Shown: positions 17,819 to 26,173 of the stretch, piece by piece
How positions within the stretch are numbered: position 1 is the first letter of the stretch
Layout of the letters: every line of letters begins with the position of its first letter
Source of the DNA: Shiella aurantiaca
GTDB taxonomy: Bacteria > Bacteroidota > Bacteroidia > Cytophagales > Cyclobacteriaceae
DNA: 64,000 nt
Assembly (NCBI GenBank): GCA_030412945.1
Contig: JAUHJS010000001.1
Span: 310,001 to 374,000, forward strand
Direction of reading: 5' to 3'
Translations under genes and position numbers: made by a program
The notes under the pieces: generated by a model
Databases searched by the model: none
What the model was told of the DNA's origin: nothing
Seen by the model: the letters and a program-made list of their open reading frames with translations, nothing else

Positions 17819-19006
17819 TTACTGCTTGGTTACATTGATTGACCAAGAGTCACCTTCATCAGCAGTAGAGATGATGAACTCATAAGTTGCAGCAGCTGCA
17901 ATGGTGAAGTTTCCACCAGTATCAGTCAAATCACCAGCATCAGGACCAGTTAAAGTTGTACCAAAGCCAATGTTGAAGGCCCAGTCATCGTTGGTTCTGA
18001 ATTTGAATTCGCCAGCTACTAGAGCGAATGTTCCTTTCCAAGAATACACACCACCAGCAACACCTTCATAGTTCAAATCTGTATCAGAATCCCATCCGGT
18101 AGGAGTAGCAGAACCGATAATACCCCAAGCAAAGTTAGATGGGTCAAATGAAATCGGATCTAAAGCTTCTGTTTGGGTAGCGGTAACTACGAAGCCATCT
18201 TCGGCAGTCCAAGTAGCAGTTACTGTGTATCTACCATCTGAACCATCGGCCTGAGCAAAGTTGGCACCACCTTCTACTAGGTTATCAAATGTTCCACCAA
18301 AGTTGGTCAAAGCTACATAGCCATTGCTTGCATCATTTTGTCCAATTAGTGGATCAACTCTTCTGTCTATAGTCCAACGGCAGTTGAAACGAACTTTCCA
18401 CTCACCCGGACGAAGAACAATGTTTGTAGCGCTAAAAGTAACGCCATCAGCAGAAGGCGTACCTGAGATAGTTAGGTTTTGCGCATCAGCATGTCCCCAA
18501 CCTGCCTCAGAAGCAGCTCCAATAACGTTTGCAACCTCAATTTTATAGGTTACAATTTCCGCTAGTTCTTGGTCATAAATTACTTTGTACAAACCATCTG
18601 AAGGAATAGAAAAAGCAGCACCATCTACAGCAGCTTCTGCTACTACATTGATAGTATTTCTTTCACAATCAGATCCTGTAATTTCCAAATCCTCAGAAGA
18701 ACCTCCGATAGTTTGGGTAATTTCTCTGTTCTGCACGTTTACTACATGGTAGTTACCTGCTGAAAGAAACATATAGTTGGCACTATATCCTTCTCTTTCT
18801 TGTGTTTGGAAGCCTTCTGCCTCAACCAATTCACTTACTAATTGTTGTGCAGCAATTGGGTCTTCACCCTCTTTCGCTAAATAGAAACCGTTTGCAAGAG
18901 GTAAACCTTCTGCATCTTCAATCACGGGATCCTCTTCGCAGGATACCATAACAGCCATAAATAACAGAGGCAAAATCCCGCCCCAAATACGTACTAACTT
19001 GTTCAT
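17819..19006 (-). CDS. susE: SusE/SusF-like starch-binding outer-membrane lipoprotein
   Basis: Surface lipoprotein of 395 residues that holds starch at the cell surface. The lipobox MVSC places the lipid at Cys23, followed by acidic EEDP, a pattern often seen in surface-exposed Bacteroidota lipoproteins. The N-terminal part (about 30-130) is SusE-like; two beta-sandwich modules follow, each with a conserved GDG/WG-type ending (residues about 150-275 and 280-395; WGIIGSATPTGWDSDTDLNY is the typical start of the second). It is the first gene of the operon, unlike the Bacteroides sus order where SusC and SusD come first. Confidence 0.9.
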   Translation of the reverse strand: MNKLVRIWGGILPLLFMAVMVSCEEDPVIEDAEGLPLANGFYLAKEGEDPIAAQQLVSELVEAEGFQTQEREGYSANYMFLSAGNYHVVNVQNREITQTIGGSSEDLEITGSDCERNTINVVAEAAVDGAAFSIPSDGLYKVIYDQELAEIVTYKIEVANVIGAASEAGWGHADAQNLTISGTPSADGVTFSATNIVLRPGEWKVRFNCRWTIDRRVDPLIGQNDASNGYVALTNFGGTFDNLVEGGANFAQADGSDGRYTVTATWTAEDGFVVTATQTEALDPISFDPSNFAWGIIGSATPTGWDSDTDLNYEGVAGGVYSWKGTFALVAGEFKFRTNDDWAFNIGFGTTLTGPDAGDLTDTGGNFTIAAAATYEFIISTADEGDSWSINVTKQ

Positions 19007-19135
19007 AGTTTTTGTTTTAGTGTGTTAAAATTTACCAATCAATATGTGTTTGTTATACTGAATGCATACCTGAAAAATCCTGTTCATCTCTTTGTTTAGC
19101 TGTTTACTTTTAGAGCCTGCTACAAAACCAAATTT

Positions 19136-19145
19136 CAATCGTTTG
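19136..19145. promoter_or_regulatory. Putative LacI-family operator 3
   Basis: CAATCGTTTG, the exact reverse complement of the site at 1282-1291, 130 bp upstream of susE. Confidence 0.55.
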
Positions 19146-19295
19146 CAACTAGGGAAAAAGAAAGAAAAACCAAACATTCTATGGCATTTTGCCTGATAAA
19201 CATTACTCTAAAGTCGAAATTTAGGGCTTCAAATGCAAATAAATTTGGTACAGAGTTTAGTAAAAAAGGTGCTTTTTTCAACGAAAACGAAACCG

Positions 19296-19305
19296 CAAAC
19301 GTTTG
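19296..19305. promoter_or_regulatory. Putative LacI-family operator 4
   Basis: CAAACGTTTG is a perfect palindrome with the same CAAWCGWTTG pattern, 290 bp upstream of susE. Two sites 160 bp apart could permit looping. Confidence 0.5.
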
Positions 19306-19501
19306 TTAGGCTTAAATTTTTCTACTCTTTTTGTAAAAGTTTTTTCACCCATGAGTATGGGCTTTGGAATGTCAATTTAGATTACTTCAAAAACGCTAGT
19401 TTATTCAACGAATTGTGCCAATTGAAAAAATCTTACTTGTTAAAGAAATTTATAATTCCCTTTGCTGTTGTATACTTGTACCCAATACCATACTATCGCT
19501 T

Positions 19502-20203
19502 ATGTACCGCAAGGCAAGTTTTTATGTCGCCCTTATCTTTACACTATGTTTGGTGCAGCTCAATGCTTCGGCTCAAACCGATGAGAATAGACAAAAAGTA
19601 GATATACTGCTCAAAGAGGCAAAAACCCAAATGGAAGCAGGTGATTATGCGGCAGCCAATCTTACCTTCCGTAAGATGCTTGCACTTAAAGCAATCTTAC
19701 CCGATGATGTTTCCTATTTATTTGCAGAAACGCTTTTCTATATTGGTCAATACCAGAATAGCCAAAACTTGCTTAAGCGTTATATGGAGCTTACGGGTAT
19801 TCAGGGCAATTATTACCAGCAGTCGAAAGAACTGGAGGCCCTTTTGCAAGAGAAACTGGTGAGCAACAAAACCTGTGATTTGTGTAATGCTTTTGGCTAC
19901 CGCTTGGCCCCTTGTACCGAGTGCGAGGGAAGTGGCTCTGAAATAAGCCCATGCAACTTCTGTCGTGGTAAAGGGGTTAATCACTGCCTAAGCTGTGATG
20001 GCGAAGGAGTTACGATTAAGTATTCTGCACTAGGTGAAAAGACCTATAATACCTGTACAAAATGTGAGGGCAAAGGCTTTCATGCATGCACACTCTGCAA
20101 AGGAGCAAAAGAGATAGAAACCTATTGCAGTACTTGCTTTGGCGATGGCATGAAAAGTACCACGATAGTGTGTAACCACTTACCGCACAATAACCACGAA
20201 TAA
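19502..20203 (+). CDS. Secreted TPR-like protein with DnaJ-type cysteine-rich zinc-finger region
   Basis: A protein of 233 residues. The ATG at 19502 gives a good signal peptide (YVALIFTLCLVQLNASAQ); an earlier in-frame ATG at 19415 would bury it. Residues about 30-110 look like TPR helices. The C-terminal half has seven CxxC motifs (CDLC, CTEC, CNFC, CLSC, CTKC, CTLC, CSTC), several in the CxxCxGxG context of the DnaJ central zinc finger, with no J domain. DnaJ fingers bind unfolded proteins or act as disulfide reductases, but this one is predicted to be outside the cytoplasm. No specific function can be assigned. It converges on the TPR gene with a 3-bp gap. Confidence 0.8.
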   Translation: MYRKASFYVALIFTLCLVQLNASAQTDENRQKVDILLKEAKTQMEAGDYAAANLTFRKMLALKAILPDDVSYLFAETLFYIGQYQNSQNLLKRYMELTGIQGNYYQQSKELEALLQEKLVSNKTCDLCNAFGYRLAPCTECEGSGSEISPCNFCRGKGVNHCLSCDGEGVTIKYSALGEKTYNTCTKCEGKGFHACTLCKGAKEIETYCSTCFGDGMKSTTIVCNHLPHNNHE

Positions 20204-20206
20204 AGA

Positions 20207-20803
20207 TTACTTACAATACTTATTGATAGGATCTTGGGCTTCTTTTACCCCCAGCGAAAGTGCTTTGTTCAGATCGGAACAAGCTTGCTTCTTGCGGTTC
20301 AAGGAAAGATAGAGTGCCCCACGGAACATATACGGTTGCCCAAAGCTTTTATCAGTACTGATAGATGCATTGTAAGCCGATAGGGCATTTTCAAAATCGC
20401 CTTGCTGGTGCAGGGCACGGCCTTTCAAGAACAGGGCTTGCGCATTATCTGGGCTGTGCTGTAAGGCTTGCTCATAGCTTAATACCGCACTGGCATACTC
20501 CCCTTTTCTATAAAAATCTTGCCCTATGCTCATATACGCATTGGCATTGCTTGGGTCTAGCTCTATAACGGTATTGAAATCGGCCAAGGCTTTTTCATAT
20601 TGACCTAATTCCTCAAAGGCTCGGCCTCGGTTGTATATCGACTTCACATGCTTGGGTTTTAGTTTCAAATGCTCATTATAAGCCTCAATAGCCTCGGCAT
20701 ATTTCCCTTGCTCAAAAAATTGGTCCCCTTTTACAGTCTCTCCTTCCGAACAGGCACTTCCCAATAAAGCGCCCAATACCAATACATAAAATAATTTCTT
20801 CAT
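20207..20803 (-). CDS. TPR-repeat lipoprotein
   Basis: A lipoprotein of 198 residues: signal ending LLGSAC (Cys18), then four to five TPR units (for example EAIEAYNEHLKLKPKHVKSI, KALADFNTVIELDPSNANAY, SAVLSYEQALQHSPDNAQAL). Such proteins act as periplasmic scaffolds. It is the last gene of the run dapD, DUF3108, hydrolase, TPR. The partner is unknown. Confidence 0.85.
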   Translation of the reverse strand: MKKLFYVLVLGALLGSACSEGETVKGDQFFEQGKYAEAIEAYNEHLKLKPKHVKSIYNRGRAFEELGQYEKALADFNTVIELDPSNANAYMSIGQDFYRKGEYASAVLSYEQALQHSPDNAQALFLKGRALHQQGDFENALSAYNASISTDKSFGQPYMFRGALYLSLNRKKQACSDLNKALSLGVKEAQDPINKYCK

Positions 20804-20818
20804 AAATACGATATAGGT

Positions 20819-21571
20819 TTAAAGCCACTGCTGTAAAAACACCTTCACCGCCCGCCAATATTCGCGGCTATCGGGGAAGCTCCTCCAAAGCGCCTTGGCT
20901 CCGTGATTACCCATGGTTTGTGGGGCATAAAAGGTTTTATCAGTAGTGGGAATTGAATCAAATAATACCTGCGTGGCCACAATTTCATTGCGCGCACAAG
21001 TAATAAAAACAGGCACTTCTACTTTCTCCATCCAATCTTGCACATAGCTAGAAGTTTTGCCTAGGGAAGTAAAATACTCCCCTGGGGAAAAAGCCAAAAC
21101 ACCTGCCACTCCGAGTGAATCGGTAGCGGCCAGTTGGAAAACCAAACTAGCGGAATAGGAGCTTCCCCAAAGTACCACCGGCCCTTGAGCCAAATAGGCA
21201 CGAACATGTGCGAGCGCAGCCTCCATATCTTGCAGTGCATCGAGGTAGGAAGTTTCCTTCATGGCACCGCGGGCGCGCTCATTGGTCTTATTGGCTACAC
21301 CATTGCTTTCCTTGCCGGAGCGTAGGTCTACCGCTAGGCAATTAAAGCCTAATTGATTAAGCTGTGGAGCAATATCTAAATACTCACCCCTACTAGAACC
21401 TGCCTGATGAAATAACACGATAAAAGGTACCGTATCCGGATGGGTCATATACAGGTCGGCCGTCATCTCCACGCCATCTTTGGATTTGAAGCTGATGGTT
21501 TCATACGCAAGTGCCTTGCCAGCCACTAGCCACAAAACCAAACAGGCACTAATTCTCCACAGGTTCCTCAT
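20819..21571 (-). CDS. Secreted alpha/beta hydrolase (dienelactone-hydrolase-like)
   Basis: Alpha/beta-hydrolase fold protein of 250 residues with an N-terminal signal peptide (ending near KALA). The nucleophile elbow is WGSSYSA (Gly136-Ser138), where the usual last Gly of GxSxG is Ser140; FHQAGSS forms the oxyanion region, and an NHG near the C-terminus supplies the probable catalytic His. Its start overlaps the end of the DUF3108 gene by 23 bp, implying coupled translation. Substrate unknown. Confidence 0.82.
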   Translation of the reverse strand: MRNLWRISACLVLWLVAGKALAYETISFKSKDGVEMTADLYMTHPDTVPFIVLFHQAGSSRGEYLDIAPQLNQLGFNCLAVDLRSGKESNGVANKTNERARGAMKETSYLDALQDMEAALAHVRAYLAQGPVVLWGSSYSASLVFQLAATDSLGVAGVLAFSPGEYFTSLGKTSSYVQDWMEKVEVPVFITCARNEIVATQVLFDSIPTTDKTFYAPQTMGNHGAKALWRSFPDSREYWRAVKVFLQQWL

Positions 21572-22454
21572 TATCTATCGTTTCTAACTGACTCGGTGCG
21601 TTCACCGTTTGTCCTGCTTTTTTGGTTGATTTGAAATTAACTTCATGTAATACCCCTTGGGCGGATAAGATATCCACCTCCGCCTTTCCGATAAACATAT
21701 TGGCTTCTACGCGAAGTGGAAGCTTATTATCATCATCCGAAATCCAAACGGAGATTGAATTCTCCCCATCGAATAACTGATTGTCGGGCATTATGGGCAC
21801 TAATTTAAGAGAATTAATTTTACCTAGCTTGGTATTTATGATTTCCCTGCCTTTAAAAAGCACATTCAGTTCATAAAAGGTATCCTCAAAAAATGCGGGA
21901 ATGGTAATCGTGTCCTCAACCTGATAAACCGAAAAATCCATTCCCCTAAGTAATAAATAGCCACTCACCAGATCGTACATAGGCCAGCTGGGCAACTGAT
22001 GATACATAGGCTCTTTGAACTCTCCCGTTTTATTATTGAGCACCTTGGCTTCAATCATACGTGTGGTGTGATCAAAGCGGGTGATTTCCTTTTTACGGTA
22101 ATTGCCTTCCGCAATATTCCGATACGTAAGATGCGGCAAGGCTGAAGCAGTATCGATATAGCCGCCCCACTGATCATTGACCTGTGCCACCCAATCGATA
22201 GCGCCTACCGTTTTTCCATAGATATCAATCTTATAGCACTCGCGCTCGTTTACTTTGTGGAGGTTTTTCCCAATGCGGATTTGTGCTTTGCCCACCGGAA
22301 TAAAGCTAAAGTTGACCTTATATTCAATCACCTCTCCTTTTGCCACACGCAATTCAGGCAAAACGGGATAGTCGTTTTCTGTTGATACTTGGGTGGCCCC
22401 CATAAGAACCACCATAAGACCAAAAAGGAAGAAAAAAGGAATTCGAGCTTTCAT
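21549..22454 (-). CDS. DUF3108 domain periplasmic protein
   Basis: About 301 residues from the chosen ATG, which begins a signal-anchor segment (ARIPFFFLFGLMVVLMGATQ); a longer frame 27 bp upstream has an unlikely N-terminus. The body is a beta-rich DUF3108 domain (GEVIEYKVNFSFIPVGKAQIRI through KLVPIMPDNQLFDGENSISVWISDD). DUF3108 proteins are periplasmic and of unknown function. It sits between dapD and the hydrolase gene. Confidence 0.85.
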   Translation of the reverse strand: MKARIPFFFLFGLMVVLMGATQVSTENDYPVLPELRVAKGEVIEYKVNFSFIPVGKAQIRIGKNLHKVNERECYKIDIYGKTVGAIDWVAQVNDQWGGYIDTASALPHLTYRNIAEGNYRKKEITRFDHTTRMIEAKVLNNKTGEFKEPMYHQLPSWPMYDLVSGYLLLRGMDFSVYQVEDTITIPAFFEDTFYELNVLFKGREIINTKLGKINSLKLVPIMPDNQLFDGENSISVWISDDDNKLPLRVEANMFIGKAEVDILSAQGVLHEVNFKSTKKAGQTVNAPSQLETIDNEEPVEN

Positions 22455-22499
22455 AGTACAGGAAGATATACACGCTGGCAAGCGAAAACCGTACCCAAT

Positions 22500-23318
22500 C
22501 TATACCGCTACTTGGTTGTCGCGAAGGGCATCGTTTAGCGAGGTTTTCAAATCGGTACTTTCTTTACGCTTCCCGATGATTAACGCACAAGGAACCTGAT
22601 ATTGTCCGGCCGGGAAGGTTTTCGTGTAGCTTCCGGGAATCACCACCGAACGAGCTGGCACATAGCCTTTGTATTCCACGGGCTCGGGGCCTGTCACATC
22701 AATGATTTTGGAGCTGGCCGTAAGGGTAACGTTCGCCCCCAATACCGCTTCTTTACCGATGTGCACACCCTCCACCAAAATACAACGCGAACCGATAAAA
22801 GCTCCGTCTTCAATAATCACCGGACTCGCCTGCACGGGTTCCAAAACTCCCCCTACACCCACACCTCCACTGAGGTGTACATGCTTCCCAATTTGGGCAC
22901 AACTTCCCACAGTAGCCCAGGTATCTACCATGGTTCCTTCGTCTACATAAGCACCGATATTTACATACGAAGGCATCATAATTACCCCCTTAGCCAAGTA
23001 GGCTCCATAGCGTGCAATAGCATGCGGAACCACACGAACACCTAGCGCTTGGTAGCCTCGCTTCAATTGTATTTTATCGTGAAACTCCATCATGCCCACT
23101 TCCAGTACTTCCATCTTCTGAATGGGGAAATATAAGATGACCGCCTTCTTCACCCACTCGTTCACTTGCCACTTCTCCCCTTGGCTTGGCTCGGCTACTC
23201 TGAGCTGACCGAGGTCGAGTTGGCGCACCACTTCGCGGATAGCATCCTGTGTATTTTTGTCTTGTAGTAATTCACGGTTTTGCCATGCATTTTCAATAAT
23301 TTGCTTTAATTCGCTCAT
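22500..23318 (-). CDS. dapD: 2,3,4,5-tetrahydropyridine-2,6-dicarboxylate N-succinyltransferase
   Basis: Transfers succinyl from succinyl-CoA to tetrahydrodipicolinate in the diaminopimelate/lysine pathway, which feeds peptidoglycan. The 272-residue length fits. The left-handed beta-helix is made of hexapeptide repeats (about 105-220; for example YVNIGAYVDEGTMVDTWATV and IGSRCILVEGVHIGKEAVLG), and GPEPVEYKGYVPARSVVIPG plus the C-terminal LIIGKRKEST are typical of DapD. It heads a minus-strand run. Its start lies only 17 bp from the divergent glycosyltransferase start. Confidence 0.96.
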   Translation of the reverse strand: MSELKQIIENAWQNRELLQDKNTQDAIREVVRQLDLGQLRVAEPSQGEKWQVNEWVKKAVILYFPIQKMEVLEVGMMEFHDKIQLKRGYQALGVRVVPHAIARYGAYLAKGVIMMPSYVNIGAYVDEGTMVDTWATVGSCAQIGKHVHLSGGVGVGGVLEPVQASPVIIEDGAFIGSRCILVEGVHIGKEAVLGANVTLTASSKIIDVTGPEPVEYKGYVPARSVVIPGSYTKTFPAGQYQVPCALIIGKRKESTDLKTSLNDALRDNQVAV

Positions 23319-23335
23319 GATTGTATCGAATAAAA

Positions 23336-24430
23336 ATGGGTTCTAAAAAAATACTAATAGGGTCGGTGCTGAAGCCGGTGGATGACACACGCAGCTATGA
23401 AAAAATAGGCATGACCTTGGCTCAACAGCCGGATTGCGAAATTACGATTGTTGGGTATCACAGCCAAAAGAAAGCCCAAACAATCCAACAAATACATCTT
23501 ATTCCCCTATTCCAATTTCCCCGAATCAGTTTAAAAAGACTGTTCGCACCCCTAAAATTCTTCCGAACACTACTTAAAGTAAAACCTGATATCATTATAG
23601 TTACTACCTATGAATTACTGATAGTTAGCTGTGCATTCAGAATAATATTTGGCAGCCGTATTTACTACGATGTGCAGGAAAACTATGCCCTAAATGTATG
23701 GCATTCTGATACGCTTCCCTTCTTGCTTAAACCTATTCTCTATACCTATATTCGAGCAATAGAATACAGTACGCGTCCCTTTATCAAGGGCTATTTATTG
23801 GCCGAGGCCTGCTATAAGTCACAATGTGGCTTTATTGGTGCCCATCATTTCCTTGCAGAAAACAAGTATGCCGGTCCGGTGATAAGTCGTACTAAGAAAG
23901 AAGATAATAGCCCAACCCATCTCCTGTATAGCGGCACCATTGCTGAATCGTATGGAGTTTTTGAGGCGATAAACTTTGCTTCTGCTCTCAACAAGTTTCT
24001 CCCTTGCAGCCTAACTATCATAGGCTACAGCAGCTCAAGTACTACCTTAGATAAAATAAAGCAGAAAATTGATAATCAAAGTTTTATCACATTAATAGGT
24101 GGTGACCACTTGGTACCCCATACGCAAATAATAGAAACCATTTCCTCCGCAGATTTTGGTCTCATCCCCTATCGAAATAACCCATCCACCAATACCTGCA
24201 TTCCTACTAAATTGTACGAATACTTGGCCCTGCAATTGCCCATTATCTGTATGCCTAATCCCCTTTGGCAAGCCTTAATCCAGCGTCATCAGGCGGGAAT
24301 CATTCATGATTTCGCTCAAGCCCCTACACAAGGCATAATCCCTCTTCTTCAAGACAAATTTTATCCTATTCCAGCTCAAGGAGTGTTTTGGAATGAATAC
24401 CAAAGGCTTCTTCATAATTTCATCAACTAA
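23336..24430 (+). CDS. Glycosyltransferase, GT4-like fold
   Basis: A GT-B type glycosyltransferase of about 364 residues. The ATG at 23336 is preferred to a TTG at 23321. The acceptor half contains IIIVTTYELLIV and YYDVQENYALNVW; the donor half has LLYSGTIAESYGVFEAI and SADFGLIPYRNN followed by IPTKLYEYLALQLPIICM, the usual nucleotide-sugar site. It lacks close polysaccharide neighbours, so the glycan is unknown. Codon use and AT content are slightly higher than in dapD. Confidence 0.82.
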   Translation: MGSKKILIGSVLKPVDDTRSYEKIGMTLAQQPDCEITIVGYHSQKKAQTIQQIHLIPLFQFPRISLKRLFAPLKFFRTLLKVKPDIIIVTTYELLIVSCAFRIIFGSRIYYDVQENYALNVWHSDTLPFLLKPILYTYIRAIEYSTRPFIKGYLLAEACYKSQCGFIGAHHFLAENKYAGPVISRTKKEDNSPTHLLYSGTIAESYGVFEAINFASALNKFLPCSLTIIGYSSSSTTLDKIKQKIDNQSFITLIGGDHLVPHTQIIETISSADFGLIPYRNNPSTNTCIPTKLYEYLALQLPIICMPNPLWQALIQRHQAGIIHDFAQAPTQGIIPLLQDKFYPIPAQGVFWNEYQRLLHNFIN

Positions 24431-24457
24431 TACATTTACAGCATTTTAAGTCAAGAC

Positions 24458-24477
24458 TAAATTAATTAATAGATTTA
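24458..24477. promoter_or_regulatory. Candidate DtxR-type operator
   Basis: A 20-bp near-palindrome (TAAATTAATT, AATAGATTTA; 16 of 20 positions symmetric) about 47 bp upstream of the -7 box of the metal-uptake operon. The surroundings are very AT-rich, so it could be a chance dyad. Confidence 0.25.
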
Positions 24478-24523
24478 AATAAATTTTATTAATTCAATTT
24501 TTAAATGAATCTAAAATTATTAT

Positions 24524-24531
24524 TAGCTTTG
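24524..24531 (+). promoter_or_regulatory. -7 promoter box (TAGCTTTG)
   Basis: Exact TAnnTTTG match, ending 22 bp before the start of the DtxR-type regulator gene, first of the metal-uptake operon. Confidence 0.5.
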
Positions 24532-24553
24532 TGTAATCAATGATTTGTAAGGC

Positions 24554-25210
24554 ATGCTGAGTCTTTCAGAAGAAAATTACCTAAAGGCGATTTACCACTT
24601 GTCGGAACAAGGCAAGACAAATGTATCTACCAACCTACTGGCCGAACACATGGGTACCAAGGCCGCATCGGCCAGCGACATGCTCAAAAAACTTTCCCAA
24701 AAAGAGCTTATCGACTATGGCCGATACCAAGGCGCAAACGTGTCTGAATCTGGAAAAAAGATGGCTCTTCAGATCATTCGTAAGCACCGACTTTGGGAAG
24801 TTTTTTTGGTAGAAAAATTAAAATTCAACTGGAACGAAGTGCATGAAGTAGCCGAACAATTGGAGCATATTAAGTCTCCCCTACTCATAAAGCGCCTCGA
24901 TGAATTTTTGAACTTTCCCAAGAAAGACCCTCATGGCTCACCCATCCCCGATGAGCATGGTGAGATCAAAGAAAAGCCTCAGTTCCCCTTGGCCGAGAAG
25001 CCTCCGGGGTTCGAAGGTTTGGTGGTGGCGGTGAAGGATCCGGGCAACCACTTTTTGGAATACCTCGATAAGATTGGGATCTATCTTGGCGCCAAGTTGA
25101 AGATAGTAGATCGTATCACTTTTGATGGTTCATCGGAAGTAATAATCGACAATAAAAAGACCTTATTCTTATCCAAAGAAGCCGGAGCTAATATCTTATT
25201 AAGCGAATAA
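24554..25210 (+). CDS. DtxR/MntR-family metal-dependent transcriptional regulator
   Basis: Metal-responsive repressor of 218 residues. The N-terminal winged helix (LSLSEENYLKAIYHLSEQGK ... MGTKAASASDMLKKL) is followed by the metal-binding/dimerisation domain (RKHRLWEVFLVEKL ... VHEVAEQLEHIKSPLLIKRLDEFL) and, after a proline-rich linker, an SH3-like FeoA-type domain (about 148-218). It is the first gene of a metal ABC-transport operon, 4 bp before the binding-protein gene, so it probably represses its own operon when Mn, Fe or Zn is sufficient. Confidence 0.94.
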   Translation: MLSLSEENYLKAIYHLSEQGKTNVSTNLLAEHMGTKAASASDMLKKLSQKELIDYGRYQGANVSESGKKMALQIIRKHRLWEVFLVEKLKFNWNEVHEVAEQLEHIKSPLLIKRLDEFLNFPKKDPHGSPIPDEHGEIKEKPQFPLAEKPPGFEGLVVAVKDPGNHFLEYLDKIGIYLGAKLKIVDRITFDGSSEVIIDNKKTLFLSKEAGANILLSE

Positions 25211-25214
25211 AACT

Positions 25215-26165
25215 ATGAGTCAGAAACAAGAAAAAGATATGAATAACAGTGTACGCCTTTTGCAAAGCCTAGGCTTGGCCTTACTCATCGCTCTCAGCCT
25301 ATTGGCATGTACCGCGAGCAAGGAAAATGAGGCAATCAAAATCGTGTGTACCACCGGTATGCTAGCCGATGCCGCCCAGCAAATTGTAGGCGATTTTGCT
25401 GAGGTAGAAGCTTTGATGGGCCCAGGAGTGGACCCACATTTGTATAAAGCCACTCAAGGCGACTTGCAGAAATTTAACCAAGCTTCTCTCATCATTTACA
25501 ATGGACTTCACCTAGAAGGTAAAATGGGCGAAGTATTGGAAAAAATGGCACGCATTAAGCCCGTAGTAGCCGCGGGAGAAGGCTTGGGAAAAGAAAGGAT
25601 TAAAAAAGTACCTGGAACCGAAGATATCTACGATCCTCATATCTGGTTTGATGTGGCATTATGGAGTGAAACAGTAGCCTATATGACGGAGGAACTAGCC
25701 AAACAATTCCCCCAACAACGTAGTCAATTTGAGCAAAATGCGGCCGCCTATCGTAAGCAATTGGACTCCTTACATCAAACCGTAGCTCAACAAATCCTAA
25801 GCATTCCTAGTGAGCAACGGGTATTGGTGACGGCTCACGATGCCTTTACCTATTTTGGAGATGCGTATGGCATAGAGGTTCGCGGACTTCAGGGTATTTC
25901 TACCCTTTCGGAATTCGGACTTAAAGATGTCTCCGATTTGGTTGATTTCATCGTGGCGCGAAAAATCAAAGCGGTATTTGTGGAAACCTCCGTTTCCGAC
26001 AAAGCCTTGCAAGCCGTGATTCAAGGGTGCACCGATCGTGGGCATCCGGTACGCATTGGCGGTAGCCTCTATTCCGATGCCATGGGGGCTAAAGGCACAC
26101 CTGAAGGCACCTATATCGGCATGGTAAATGCTAACGTGAGCAAAATTGTAGAGGCATTAAAATAA
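25215..26165 (+). CDS. Metal ABC transporter substrate-binding lipoprotein (TroA/ZnuA type)
   Basis: Captures divalent metal in the periplasm and hands it to the permease; 316 residues. The lipobox LLAC places the lipid at Cys32; a second in-frame ATG at codon 9 could also be the start. The probable metal ligands are His75 (GVDPHLY), His142 (DPHIWFD), His208 (TAHDAF) and Asp288 (YSDAMG), the H-H-H-D set of TroA-like proteins. There is no long His-rich loop as in zinc-specific ZnuA, so Mn, Zn or Fe remain possible. Confidence 0.93.
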   Translation: MSQKQEKDMNNSVRLLQSLGLALLIALSLLACTASKENEAIKIVCTTGMLADAAQQIVGDFAEVEALMGPGVDPHLYKATQGDLQKFNQASLIIYNGLHLEGKMGEVLEKMARIKPVVAAGEGLGKERIKKVPGTEDIYDPHIWFDVALWSETVAYMTEELAKQFPQQRSQFEQNAAAYRKQLDSLHQTVAQQILSIPSEQRVLVTAHDAFTYFGDAYGIEVRGLQGISTLSEFGLKDVSDLVDFIVARKIKAVFVETSVSDKALQAVIQGCTDRGHPVRIGGSLYSDAMGAKGTPEGTYIGMVNANVSKIVEALK

Positions 26166-26173
26166 GCCCATCC

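Larger units (their letters stand above)
19007..19501. promoter_or_regulatory. Divergent promoter region of the susE operon and the Cys-rich secreted protein
   Basis: About 495 bp without a convincing gene. It holds two LacI-type operator sites 160 bp apart (19136-19145 and 19296-19305) and AT-rich flanks. I found no exact TAnnTTTG box on the minus strand before susE. Short open frames here have no coding features that I recognise. Confidence 0.6.

Noticed and set aside
19233-19601. A 122-codon frame before the secreted cysteine-rich protein
   Set aside because: It overlaps the better-supported gene in another frame and the LacI operator at 19296; its composition is low-complexity F/K/L.
23321-23338. 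TTG start for the glycosyltransferase
   Set aside because: An ATG 15 bp downstream gives a typical start and leaves space before dapD.
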